DNA from: Candidatus Helarchaeota archaeon
GTDB taxonomy: Archaea; Asgardarchaeota; Lokiarchaeia; Helarchaeales; HEL-GB-A
Length of the DNA stretch: 64,000 nt
Reading direction: 5' to 3'
Assembly: GCA_013375455.1 (NCBI GenBank)
Contig: JABXJT010000017.1
Location: 16,390-80,389 of the forward strand
Each line of letters opens with the position of its first letter. Within the stretch, counting starts at the first letter, position 1. This document shows, in pieces, positions 36,448 through 44,980 of this stretch. The notes beneath the pieces were generated by a model, which made no database searches, was not told the DNA's origin, and worked only from the letters and a program-made list of their open reading frames with translations. A program made the translations under genes and the position numbers.

Positions 36448-37311
36448 TTAAACATTTACTTTATTTAGAATACCATTAAGTTGGTTTATGCGTTCATTCA
36501 ACGCCAAATCTTGTGGGTTATAACCCATTGCCAAACCAATAAGGTCTGGCAAATAAATAGTACTAATTTGAATTCGGCCATCATTTTCTTTTAAATCGTT
36601 TATGGCCTTATTGAATCGATTGAAACAATAAGGGCAATTTACAATGATGGCGTCGACATCAAGTTTTTTCAGACTTTCTATGATATTATAGTTGAATTTT
36701 GTTTCAATTTCTGATAAACAACTTACAAGGCCCCCACAGCACGAATATTTATCTTTATAATTTATATTCTGGGCTCCTGTAATTTCTATAATTTTATCTA
36801 AACCTGAAATATATGAAAAATCAAAAATATCTTTCAATTGACTTCTAAGATGGCATCCCAAGAAAGATACGACTTTTAAATCATTAAGGGGTTTTTTAAC
36901 ATATTTTTTAATTTCTTCTAATCCAACAAATTCCGTTAGAATTTGCAATAGATTCTTAATTTCAGTGGATCCTTTAAATTCTTTTCCAAAATTCTTTAGA
37001 ATTGAATTTACGTTGTTTCTTAATTTAGAATTATTTTTTAAGAGATTATTCGCATTATTAAGAGTTTTAAAACACCAACTACAAAGAGTAAAAATAGGCT
37101 TGTTTCTCTCTTCACCAATGCAAATATTTCGTGCATTTAAAATTATACCAGAAGTCGTATCTAATGAGGATACGAGAGTAGGACCACAACAACTGAAATT
37201 CTGCTCATCTAAAACTGAAACCTTTAGTTCTTTTAATATTAACTTAGTAGAATATTCAAAATACGGATCAGCCGTAAGTACTTTGCAACCGGGAAACAGT
37301 AAGTACTCCAT
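36448..37311 (-). CDS. HdrB-like protein, divergent second copy
   Basis: 287 residues from ATG 37311 (MEYLLFPGC). CCG-type motifs are present: SCCGPTLVSSLD with LCSWCFKTLNN, and CCGGLVSCL with CPYCFNRF. Overall similarity to the other HdrB proteins is lower. It lies between hdrA and hdrC, so this operon has two HdrB-type subunits for one HdrC. It may form an alternative disulfide-reducing arm of the complex. A TTG 37326 would extend it by five residues. Confidence 0.86.
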   Translation of the reverse strand: MEYLLFPGCKVLTADPYFEYSTKLILKELKVSVLDEQNFSCCGPTLVSSLDTTSGIILNARNICIGEERNKPIFTLCSWCFKTLNNANNLLKNNSKLRNNVNSILKNFGKEFKGSTEIKNLLQILTEFVGLEEIKKYVKKPLNDLKVVSFLGCHLRSQLKDIFDFSYISGLDKIIEITGAQNINYKDKYSCCGGLVSCLSEIETKFNYNIIESLKKLDVDAIIVNCPYCFNRFNKAINDLKENDGRIQISTIYLPDLIGLAMGYNPQDLALNERINQLNGILNKVNV

Positions 37312-37332
37312 TTTAACAAACACCAATCATAA

Positions 37333-40300
37333 TCATACAACGAGGCCCGCTTTAAGTTGGGAAATTATTTCTTTATCGGTAAAATGCGGAATTGTTATTG
37401 CACGTTGAGGGCAACTCGATCCGCAGGTTCCACATCCTTTACACATTGTTGAAATTACTTCGGCTCTCTTCCCCGATTCAGTCTTGTTTATGATAATTGC
37501 TTCAAAGGGACATACTGATGAGCATAAACCACAACCGATACAGAGGTCTTTGGATATTTCAGCAGTTATGGGTTCACCTTTAATTCTTACCTTGCTAAGT
37601 AGAGTGCATGCTCTCCCAGCAGCTCCCATTGCTTGAGAAATTGATTCATTTACTCCTCTTGGTGAATGGGCTAACCCACAGACAAAAATTCCGGCAGTGC
37701 TGAAATCATTGGGTCTTAACTTAACGTGAGCTTCCAAAAAGAAGCCATGCTTGCCCAAGGGTACTTTCAACATTTTTGAGAGAATTTCATTACCTTCATT
37801 CGGAATTATGGCAGCGCTGAGCACCAGATAATTTGGCTTCATTTTAATATATCTTTTAATTACATTATCAAAGACAGATACTACTAACTTACCATTTTCT
37901 TCAGTAACCTCTGGTAATTGTGAGTCGTTATAATGAATGAAAATGACACCCAACTCTCTCGCTTTTCGATAAAGTTCTTCTTTAAATTGATATGTCGTTA
38001 TTTCCTTGTAAATTATCACGACTCTTGTCCTAGGATTTTGGGTTTTTATTCTAATTGCGTTTTTGATTGCCTTAGTACAACATACGCGACTACAATAAGG
38101 ACGTTCTTCAATTCTCGATCCAATACATTGGATCATCATTACCAACCTTGCATCTAGCTTATCTTCTGCAAGAAGTTTTTCTAATTCGGATTGTAAAATG
38201 ACTTTATCATTCTTTCCAAATAAATACTCAGTCGGAGTGTATTCCTTGGCACCCGTGGCGACAATTATTGTTCCATTTTTAAGTTGTTGAGTTTCGTGTG
38301 TGTCATTATTTTCTATTGTGATAGTGAAATTTCCCACATACCCCTCAATTGATTTTATTTCACTATTCAAAAATGTCTGAATCATTTCGTGATTTTTAAC
38401 ATTTTCAATCATGCTTTGTAAGAATTTCTGTGTATCTTCAAAATTTTCATTATAAAATATTTTAGTATTCATATTTCCTCCAAATTTTTTTTCTTGCTCA
38501 ATTAAATAAACGGGAAATCCTTGATCTGCGACTTCTAAGGCGGCAGTTAAACCTGCTATTCCGCCACCGATTACAGCACATTTTTGAATCATATCATTAA
38601 TGGGCTCTTCTAAAGGTCTTATTAAAGCGGCTTTCGCTGCGGCCATAGCGACTAAATTTTTTGCTTTTTCCGTTGCTTTTTCTGGTGCATCTGGATGAAC
38701 CCAAGAACAATGTTCTCTGATATTCGCCATTTCAAATAGGTATCTATTCAACCCTGCCTCTCGAATTGAACTTTGGAATAAAGGTTCATGAGTTCTTGGG
38801 GTGCATGATGCAACCACTACTTTATTCAAATTGTATTCCTTGACAATTTCCTGAATTCGAGTCGTGGAATCGCTCGAACACATGTATAGATTATCTTCAG
38901 CAAAAACAACATTTGGGAGTGTCTTTGCATATTCGGTGACCTCTTTTACATCAACAACGCGAGCGATGTTAATCCCACAATGGCATATAAAAACCCCAAT
39001 TCGTGGTTCAGTTTCATCGAATTCAAGTTCTGGTGGGAATTCTTTTACGGTACTTAACGCGTATCTTTGGTCTGAAACGATGCTGGTTGCCTCTACCGCT
39101 GCCCCACTTGCTTGAATAATAGTGTCAGGGATGTCTTGGGGTCCTTGACAACCTCCAGTTAAGTAAATTCCAGGGCGTGATGATTTGATTTCATAAAAAT
39201 CTTGAGTATCACAAAAGCCGTATTGATTCAAATCTATATTTAAGATTTTACTTAAATTATCTAATGATTTAGAAGGTTTTAAGCCAGTAGATAAGACAAG
39301 AATATCAAAATCTTTCTCTTCGATCGCCTCATCTTCACGCTCGTACCTTATAATTATCTTATTTTCAACCTGGTTTATGGATCCTATACGACACCTAGTG
39401 AAAACAATGCCCAGTTCCTCTGCTTTTTGCTGATATTCATAAAACCCTTTCCCAAAATTTCGCATATCCATAAAATAAATGACACATTCAATCTCGGGAT
39501 GGTGATCCTTCACGATAATTGCTTGTTTAATTGCATACATACAGCAGACAGAGGAACAGTAACTCATATTGAACCTTTCATCTCGGGACCCAAAACATTG
39601 GAGCCAAGCGATCTGTTTTGGAATTTGATTATCTGATGGCTTAACGATATGCCCGCCGTAGGGACCAGATGCACTCATAACTCTTTCAAATTCTAAACTT
39701 GTCATTATATTGGGGTTGTGAATGTATTGGAATTGTCTTTGAAGTGCGGGATCAAAAAGATCATAACCGATTGCAACTATTATAGAACCAACTTTAAGTT
39801 CTTCGAATTTCTCTTTATCTTCATAATTAATTGCTTGAGCCTCGCAATTTTTCTCACAAACCTTACAAACACCTTTAGTTAAATAGAGGCACTCTTTCGC
39901 ATCAATCAGATAGACCGGGGGTATCGCTTGCGGAAACGGGATGTGGATGCTCTTGCGCATATCCAGGTTCATATTAAATTCATCTTTCACCTTTTTTGGA
40001 CATTTCTCTGCACAGGTTCCACAATTTCTACATTTTTCTTCATCAACATATCTTGGTTTTCTGACGACCTTTACTGTAAAATTACCTGCTTCACCAGATA
40101 CACCTGCAACGACCGAATACGTTAACAACTCGATATTGGGATGATTTGCAACTTCCACCATTTTTGGGGCTAGAATGCACATCGAACAATCATTTGTTGG
40201 AAATGTTTTATCTAATTGCGCCATGTGACCTCCGATACTTGCAGATTTCTCGACAATATAAACTTTAAAGCCCATTTCTGCGCAATCTAACGCTGCTTGA

Positions 40301-40353
40301 ATTCCGGCTATGCCTCCGCCAATTACTAAAACTGCGCCGACTGCCTCTCTCAA
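37333..40353 (-). CDS. hdrA: HdrA-like flavoprotein, double-module form, divergent
   Basis: 1006 residues, first gene of the long leftward operon. Module 1 has VLVIGGGIAGIQAALDCA, TFPTNDCSMCILAPK, CRNCGTCAEKCPKK and an unusual second cluster region (CLYLTKGVCKVCEKNCE) with wider cysteine spacing. Module 2 has FICHCGINIARVVD, GGGIAGLTAALEVA and CSRVCCTKAI, with terminal CIGCGLCSSVCPFEA and CKGCGTCGSSCPQRA. The start is TTG 40353. Two palindromic boxes lie 61-84 bases upstream. It is the most distinct of the four full-length HdrA proteins here. Confidence 0.93.
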   Translation of the reverse strand: MREAVGAVLVIGGGIAGIQAALDCAEMGFKVYIVEKSASIGGHMAQLDKTFPTNDCSMCILAPKMVEVANHPNIELLTYSVVAGVSGEAGNFTVKVVRKPRYVDEEKCRNCGTCAEKCPKKVKDEFNMNLDMRKSIHIPFPQAIPPVYLIDAKECLYLTKGVCKVCEKNCEAQAINYEDKEKFEELKVGSIIVAIGYDLFDPALQRQFQYIHNPNIMTSLEFERVMSASGPYGGHIVKPSDNQIPKQIAWLQCFGSRDERFNMSYCSSVCCMYAIKQAIIVKDHHPEIECVIYFMDMRNFGKGFYEYQQKAEELGIVFTRCRIGSINQVENKIIIRYEREDEAIEEKDFDILVLSTGLKPSKSLDNLSKILNIDLNQYGFCDTQDFYEIKSSRPGIYLTGGCQGPQDIPDTIIQASGAAVEATSIVSDQRYALSTVKEFPPELEFDETEPRIGVFICHCGINIARVVDVKEVTEYAKTLPNVVFAEDNLYMCSSDSTTRIQEIVKEYNLNKVVVASCTPRTHEPLFQSSIREAGLNRYLFEMANIREHCSWVHPDAPEKATEKAKNLVAMAAAKAALIRPLEEPINDMIQKCAVIGGGIAGLTAALEVADQGFPVYLIEQEKKFGGNMNTKIFYNENFEDTQKFLQSMIENVKNHEMIQTFLNSEIKSIEGYVGNFTITIENNDTHETQQLKNGTIIVATGAKEYTPTEYLFGKNDKVILQSELEKLLAEDKLDARLVMMIQCIGSRIEERPYCSRVCCTKAIKNAIRIKTQNPRTRVVIIYKEITTYQFKEELYRKARELGVIFIHYNDSQLPEVTEENGKLVVSVFDNVIKRYIKMKPNYLVLSAAIIPNEGNEILSKMLKVPLGKHGFFLEAHVKLRPNDFSTAGIFVCGLAHSPRGVNESISQAMGAAGRACTLLSKVRIKGEPITAEISKDLCIGCGLCSSVCPFEAIIINKTESGKRAEVISTMCKGCGTCGSSCPQRAITIPHFTDKEIISQLKAGLVV

Positions 40354-40413
40354 TATAATCGCGACCAGTCATCGAATAACATCAATACATAACGTAAATA
40401 AACTAGTGTTATA

Positions 40414-40437
40414 AAACATTGTCATAAAACAATGTTA
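40414..40437. promoter_or_regulatory. double palindromic box upstream of the long hdr operon
   Basis: AAACATTGTCA (40414-40424) and AAACAATGTTA (40427-40437), centres 13 bp apart, 61 bases before the hdrA TTG start. Confidence 0.6.
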
Positions 40438-40670
40438 TACTAGATTTATAAATTTATCATAAAAAACAAGAGCGTTTAGTAGATGTATTCTTACGTAAGA
40501 CATTCAACATTTTTGAGTAATGAAGTAAATTATATTTTAAAATTTTGGAAAAAAATAAAGCTTTTTGAAGCTTCTAATTCCCCATTTTCATCTGCATAGT
40601 TTTATTTTATGAGAAAAGCGTAGATATTTAAAAAATCTTGTTCTTTCTGATAAATTTTATAAGTCTATTA

Positions 40671-40694
40671 TAACATTGTTTTATGACATTGTTA
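40671..40694. promoter_or_regulatory. double palindromic box upstream of frhB-vhuD
   Basis: TAACATTGTTT (40671-40681) and TGACATTGTTA (40684-40694), centres 13 bp apart, 47 bases before the frhB ATG. The spacing is the same as in the facing pair. Confidence 0.6.
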
Positions 40695-40740
40695 TTAAAA
40701 GTCCCAATTTCAATTGCCTAATTTAATTGAAAAGTGAAAA

Positions 40741-41898
40741 ATGGTGGCATCTACCGATAAGATTGCTGCAGAAGGAGATGAATTTAAAACCTTTAAAGAT
40801 CTTATCAAAGAAGTTCATGCAAAAGGAATATGCGGACAATGTGGAGGATGCGTTTCGTTTTGTTCTGCGTCAGAATTCAGTGCTATTAAAATGGGAGAAA
40901 ATGGGATTCCAGTTTTTGATAACGAAGAAAATTGTGTTAAATGTGGATTATGTTATTTAATTTGCCCTCAAATTGATGCACTCAATCAGGAATTAAAAGA
41001 GAAATTTGAATGGAAATTTCCTATCGGGAAAGTACGTCGAATTGCGTCAGCAAGAAACACGGACCCGCAAATTGTTGAAGTTGCAACGGATGGTGGCGTA
41101 GTCACAGGAATTTTGATGTATTTACTCGAGAAAAAATTAATAGATGGGGTAATTGCATCCAAAAAAATAGCTCCATTTAAACGCGTAGCTGCCATCATTA
41201 AAACGAAGAAGGAATTATTGGATACCGTTGGGACCAGGGTATGCGACCTTACCCAGATGGATCAAGAGTTAGGCAACTATTCTACTTATTCACCAATTAG
41301 TTTTGAATTAAAAAAATATATGCACAAAGATATATTAAGGCTGGCCGTCGTTGGAACACCGTGCCAAATTCACACGATTAGAAAGATGCAGATTTTGGGC
41401 GTGATACCTGCACACATTATTAAATATATGCTTGGATTATTCTGCACTGAAAATTTTTATTTTACTGAAAAAACTCGGAAGAAATTTGAAGAAAAACACA
41501 AATTTCGCTTTGAAGATATTAAAAAAATGAATTTAAAGGAAGAATTAAGCATATATCTTAAAGATGGAAGAGTTGTTCGGATTCCTTTTAGTGAATTAGA
41601 TGAGATAATGAGGGCTGCCTGTAGGGCGTGTGATGATTTTTCAAATGAATATGCAGATTTGTCATTTGGAGGATTGACCTCCCCGGAGGGATATACTACT
41701 ACAATTTTAAAGACGAAAACGGGAGAAGATATTTATTATGGGGCATTACATTCGGGTTACATTGAAGAAAATGAGGAATTAAATAAACAAGTCGAAAAAT
41801 CTAAAATGTTGGTTAAAATAATTAATTTCTCAAAATATAAAAGAAAGAGAGCAGCAGATTTTTTGAAACAAGTTAATAGAGAAAAAAATAATAGTTAA
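40741..41898 (+). CDS. frhB: FrhB/FdhB-type flavin oxidoreductase with ferredoxin domain
   Basis: 385 residues. The N-terminal ferredoxin part (CGQCGGCVSFCSASEF and CVKCGLCYLICPQ) is followed by the F420-hydrogenase beta-subunit domain (ATDGGVVTGILMYLL, VVGTPCQIHTIRKMQ, a Cys pair in MRAACRACDDFSNEYADLSF). Such subunits oxidise F420H2 or another reduced cofactor and hand electrons on. It is 4 bases from the selenocysteine VhuD-like gene, so the pair likely forms the electron-input module for one of the HdrABC complexes, replacing a hydrogenase. Confidence 0.9.
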   Translation: MVASTDKIAAEGDEFKTFKDLIKEVHAKGICGQCGGCVSFCSASEFSAIKMGENGIPVFDNEENCVKCGLCYLICPQIDALNQELKEKFEWKFPIGKVRRIASARNTDPQIVEVATDGGVVTGILMYLLEKKLIDGVIASKKIAPFKRVAAIIKTKKELLDTVGTRVCDLTQMDQELGNYSTYSPISFELKKYMHKDILRLAVVGTPCQIHTIRKMQILGVIPAHIIKYMLGLFCTENFYFTEKTRKKFEEKHKFRFEDIKKMNLKEELSIYLKDGRVVRIPFSELDEIMRAACRACDDFSNEYADLSFGGLTSPEGYTTTILKTKTGEDIYYGALHSGYIEENEELNKQVEKSKMLVKIINFSKYKRKRAADFLKQVNREKNNS

Positions 41899-41902
41899 TA
41901 AA

Positions 41903-42370
41903 ATGGAGGTTAAAAAAATAGCAGGCAATAGCGAAATAATGAGTGAGAAGAAAGAAGAAGTAGCAAAATTTGAACCATTGATAACTTTTTTCGTTTGCAA
42001 GTGGTGTACATACGCAGCTGCCGATTTGGCAGGTTCTAGCAGACTTCAATATCCCCCTAATATCAGAATAGTCATGCTGCCGTGTACCGGAAAAATGGAT
42101 GTTGTATATGCACTAAAAGCTTTTGAACAAGGCATTGATGGCGTCCTTGTATCTGGCTGACTCAAGGAGCAATGCCACTATGTGGATGGCAACTTTAAAT
42201 CCGAAAGGAGGATAAAAATGGTCAAGAACATCTTGGAATCAATCGGAATCAATCCGGAACGCATAGAAATGCATTTTATTTCCGCTAGCATGTCCACAAC
42301 ATTCGTAAAAGTAATTGAAGATTTTGTAAAAAGATTAAAGGAACTGGGTCCGATAAAACCGAAAAAATGA
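41903..42370 (+). CDS. vhuD: VhuD/MvhD-like Fe-S protein, probable selenoprotein (in-frame TGA at 42158)
   Basis: 155 codons, with one TGA at codon 86 (42158-42160). Before it: VCKWCTYAAADLAGSSRLQY, VMLPCTGKMD and GVLVSG. After it, in the same frame: LKEQCHYVDGN, EMHFISASMS, to a final TGA at 42368. The TGA sits exactly where paralogues have Cys (VTGCHPADCHY in 34198-34953; VCGCPKDKC in 27654-28117). Conservation continues beyond it, so this is not decay. VhuD is a known selenoprotein in methanococci, and Sec-decoding has been described in Lokiarchaeota (established knowledge). Translation would give Sec86. Coupled to frhB. Confidence 0.88.
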
Positions 42371-42377
42371 TCTTTAT

Positions 42378-42442
42378 AGAGAAAGTTTAGCTATAAAGTG
42401 ATACCTTTGCAAGAGGTTTCGGTTTTTACTTCTTCTTTCTCT
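42378..42442 (+). promoter_or_regulatory. candidate 3'-UTR stem-loop, possible SECIS element
   Basis: Directly after the vhuD stop, AGAGAAAG (42378-42385) pairs perfectly with CTTTCTCT (42435-42442). Within it, 42400-42408 pairs with 42412-42420 around a GCA loop, with one U-U mismatch and one G-U. A UGAU lies at 42399-42402 on the 5' strand, but I do not see the matching GA on the 3' strand. The position fits an archaeal or Asgard SECIS; the consensus fit is unproven. Confidence 0.35.
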
Positions 42443-42507
42443 GCCAAATTCTCAAAATTTTTGAAGGTAGAGGAATATAGTTAAGAAGAGGAGAAGCCAT
42501 AAGATAG

Positions 42508-43836
42508 ATGGAGCTTTATATATTGAAGAGATATAAAAAGAAATTTATTGATTCCATCCTCAAAGGAACTTCTCTAACTAAATTATTTTCGATTGTTTTA
42601 GGATTTTTTGTACGACGTGAAGGAAAAAAATTCCAAGTACTGGATGAAAATATAAAAGAATCAGATTTAGTGCCTTCTCGTTCAAATGGTTATGACAAGG
42701 CTTCACTTTATGTGCACATTCCATTCTGCAGGACCCTATGTCCTTATTGCTCTTTCAATAGATACCGATTTAAAGAAGATCAAGCACGAATATATTTTGA
42801 AAATCTTAATAAAGAGCTTGATCTTTACATTCAGAGAGGCTATAAATTTTCAAGCGTATATTTTGGGGGTGGAACTCCTACAATTAAGATGGATGGATTA
42901 CTTGAGTTCATTGATCATCTGAAAGAAAACAATGACATTCGGGAAATTTCTGTTGAATCCACCCCACGAGAAATCAATGAGGAGAGCGTAAATCAGTTAA
43001 AAGCGGCGGGAGTTAATAGGATATCAGTTGGCGTACAAAGTTTTGATAGGGGTATAATGAAGGTCATTGGTAGGCTTATTATTGGTAAAAATGTAAGAGA
43101 AAAAATTCAGCTTGCAAAGGATAAATTTGATACTCTTAACCTCGATTTGATGTTCAATTTCCCTACCCAGACAATTGAACACCTTAAAACAGACTTGGAA
43201 ATTTTGAAATCAATGAAAAATGATTTTAATCAAGTAACTTTTTATCCCCTAATGCCTTCGCCGCATAAAAAAGTTTCTTTAGAGCGAAGGTTCAATCGTA
43301 TCAATACATCACGAGAAAGGAAGTTTTATGAGATCATTCAAAGAACGCTCCTTTCTGAGGGATATCGCCCTTCAACTGTTTGGTGTTTTTCGTATGGCGA
43401 AACAATTATTGACGAATATATAATCGAATATGATGATTATATCGGCCTGGGATCCGGGTCTGTAAGTCTCCTTGATGGGACTTTTTATGTTAATTCGTTT
43501 TCATTGGACAGGTATGATAAATTTCTAACAAAAAATAAATTGCCCATCATACGGTGGAAAAAATTAACAAAGCATGAACAGTTTCGGTATTATTTCCTTA
43601 CAAAACTCTTTGGAATGGAAATTAACACGAATAAATTCTATCAAAAATTTAAAAGGGACATTCATGAAGAATTGATAAAGGAAATTTTTTTCCTCAAGTT
43701 CATCGGATTAATTCGGGAGAAAAAGGGGATCATTCAAGTGACAGAAAGGGGAATGTATTACGTGAACATGCTGATGCGAGAATTTTATGGTTCCTTGAAT
43801 GCATTGAGAGAATTTTGTATTGAAAATCAAGTTTAA
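42508..43836 (+). CDS. HemW/HemN-family radical SAM protein
   Basis: 442 residues. The radical SAM motif is FCRTLCPYCSF (Cys74, Cys78, Cys81). It is followed by YFGGGTPT, the SVESTPREI strand, RISVGVQSFD and a HemN-type C-terminal domain. Family members are coproporphyrinogen dehydrogenase (HemN) or the heme chaperone HemW. The Cx3Cx2C motif without a fourth cysteine favours HemW-like. In this window it neighbours lipoate assembly and, further on, cytochrome c maturation, so heme handling is plausible. The N-terminal ~60 residues before the radical SAM core are unusual. Confidence 0.82.
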   Translation: MELYILKRYKKKFIDSILKGTSLTKLFSIVLGFFVRREGKKFQVLDENIKESDLVPSRSNGYDKASLYVHIPFCRTLCPYCSFNRYRFKEDQARIYFENLNKELDLYIQRGYKFSSVYFGGGTPTIKMDGLLEFIDHLKENNDIREISVESTPREINEESVNQLKAAGVNRISVGVQSFDRGIMKVIGRLIIGKNVREKIQLAKDKFDTLNLDLMFNFPTQTIEHLKTDLEILKSMKNDFNQVTFYPLMPSPHKKVSLERRFNRINTSRERKFYEIIQRTLLSEGYRPSTVWCFSYGETIIDEYIIEYDDYIGLGSGSVSLLDGTFYVNSFSLDRYDKFLTKNKLPIIRWKKLTKHEQFRYYFLTKLFGMEINTNKFYQKFKRDIHEELIKEIFFLKFIGLIREKKGIIQVTERGMYYVNMLMREFYGSLNALREFCIENQV

Positions 43837-43910
43837 AAGGTAAAGTTTTGTAGCTTGTAACCTAAGATTTATAATAATTCATTGAAACGAAGAAATCGAA
43901 GTGAAGTATT

Positions 43911-44912
43911 CTGAATGAGTGGAGGCTCCTCCGGCTGGAGAAATTACCGGGGTTAACGACTCAGACAATTTGGCATGCTTGTGGCCTTTATGCAGATATG
44001 AATCAAGATATGAACATCATAATCCTAACAGAACCCACTGAAAAATTTGTATGTTGCGGGCAATCACAAAATGTTTCTGCCGAGATAGATGTTAAGTTCT
44101 GTAAAAAAAATAATATAGGATATACGAGAAGGATTGCAGGGGGTACTACCGTATTTTTGGATGAAAATCAAATTTTTTATAATGTAATCCTATATGGTTA
44201 TAATTTCCCCACACCACTTAAAGCTCTATATAAGAAATCTTTAAAGGGTCCTATAGACTTTTACAACTCATTGAAATTAGAGGCATTCTTAAATAACTAT
44301 AATGAAATATCTGTGGAAAATCGAAAAATTTCTGGGATAGGAGCATATTGTTTAGAAAAAACAGGTCTTGTCGTGGGAAACATCATTTTAGATTTTGATT
44401 ATGATATGTGTGTTAAAGCGTTAAGATTTCCATCGGAGAATTTTAAATCTCTTTTTAGAAGATACCTCGAAAATTCAGTAACTTCAATTAAAAGGGAACT
44501 GCAAAAGGAGATTCCGAAGGATGAAATTTATGATGGGTTAATTTCCACCTTTGAAAAGAATTTGAATATTAAATTAGTTGAAGATAAATTAACAAATTGG
44601 GAAATCAAAAAGAATAAAGAATTAGAAAAAGAATATCAAACTGAAAAATGGTTAAATCCGCATCGTGAGGATATGAAAAAAGAAAAAATATTTGTTAAAA
44701 TAAGAAAAGGGCAATTCATTTTTCATTACACCCCATTAAGTGCAGAATTTGTAATTGAAAATAAAAAAATAACAGAGATAATCTGCGATTCTTCTTTGAA
44801 AGAAGTTTCAACTTTAAAAGGGATTAATATTGATGAGATCTCCGAAAAAAATAGTCTTTTTCGAGATCTTAAAAAGAATCTGCTCAAATTCCAGGTTCTA
44901 TCTGAAAATTAA
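43911..44912 (+). CDS. lipoate-protein ligase-like protein (sLplA type), non-standard start codon
   Basis: The first ATG in frame (43998) would remove the first ~29 residues of the fold. The frame is open back to 43905, and the codons from 43911 read xNEWRLLRLEKLPGL then TIWHACGLY. This aligns with the N-terminus of the sister ligase at 47140 (YRIIRDSEYPAPQGLAIDEA). No ATG, GTG or TTG exists there: the start would be CTG 43911 or ATT 43908, or the ATG has been mutated. Later motifs are RRIAGGTTV, the lysine loop RKISGIGAY and a C-terminal accessory domain. It attaches octanoate or lipoate to a carrier. It stands just before lipS1-lipS2-sLplB. Confidence 0.8.
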   Translation: MNEWRLLRLEKLPGLTTQTIWHACGLYADMNQDMNIIILTEPTEKFVCCGQSQNVSAEIDVKFCKKNNIGYTRRIAGGTTVFLDENQIFYNVILYGYNFPTPLKALYKKSLKGPIDFYNSLKLEAFLNNYNEISVENRKISGIGAYCLEKTGLVVGNIILDFDYDMCVKALRFPSENFKSLFRRYLENSVTSIKRELQKEIPKDEIYDGLISTFEKNLNIKLVEDKLTNWEIKKNKELEKEYQTEKWLNPHREDMKKEKIFVKIRKGQFIFHYTPLSAEFVIENKKITEIICDSSLKEVSTLKGINIDEISEKNSLFRDLKKNLLKFQVLSEN

Positions 44913-44948
44913 TAAGGTTAAATTAGATTTAAAATTTAAATATTCCTT

Positions 44949-44959
44949 TAACAATGTTA
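44949..44959. promoter_or_regulatory. perfect palindromic box TAACAATGTTA upstream of lipS1
   Basis: An 11-bp perfect palindrome 22 bases before the lipS1 ATG, so lipS1-lipS2-sLplB probably have their own regulated promoter. Confidence 0.65.
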
Positions 44960-44980
44960 TGTTTGTCTAACTGAACAGAG

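Larger units (their letters stand above)
40354..40740. other. divergent promoter spacer between hdrA and frhB (about 390 bp)
   Basis: There is no gene. It holds two double palindromic boxes, one near each end (40414-40437 and 40671-40694), arranged symmetrically for the two directions. In the middle a small inverted repeat AAGCTT-TTTG-AAGCTT (40558-40573) may be a terminator or nothing. The rest is AT-rich with TATA-like runs. Confidence 0.65.

Noticed and set aside
40558..40573. AAGCTT-TTTG-AAGCTT inverted repeat as a terminator
   Set aside because: It lies between two divergent promoters where no transcript should end; short and probably fortuitous.
42158..42370. Treating the two halves of the vhuD gene as a pseudogene or as two small genes
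   Set aside because: The frame, the second motif cysteine and the C-terminal half are conserved, and the stop falls exactly on a cysteine known to be Sec in this family.
42450..42472. A second hairpin (CTCAAAATTTTTGAAG) as SECIS
   Set aside because: Pairing is only A-T-rich with a mismatch and has no SECIS-like features; the stem nearer the stop is better.
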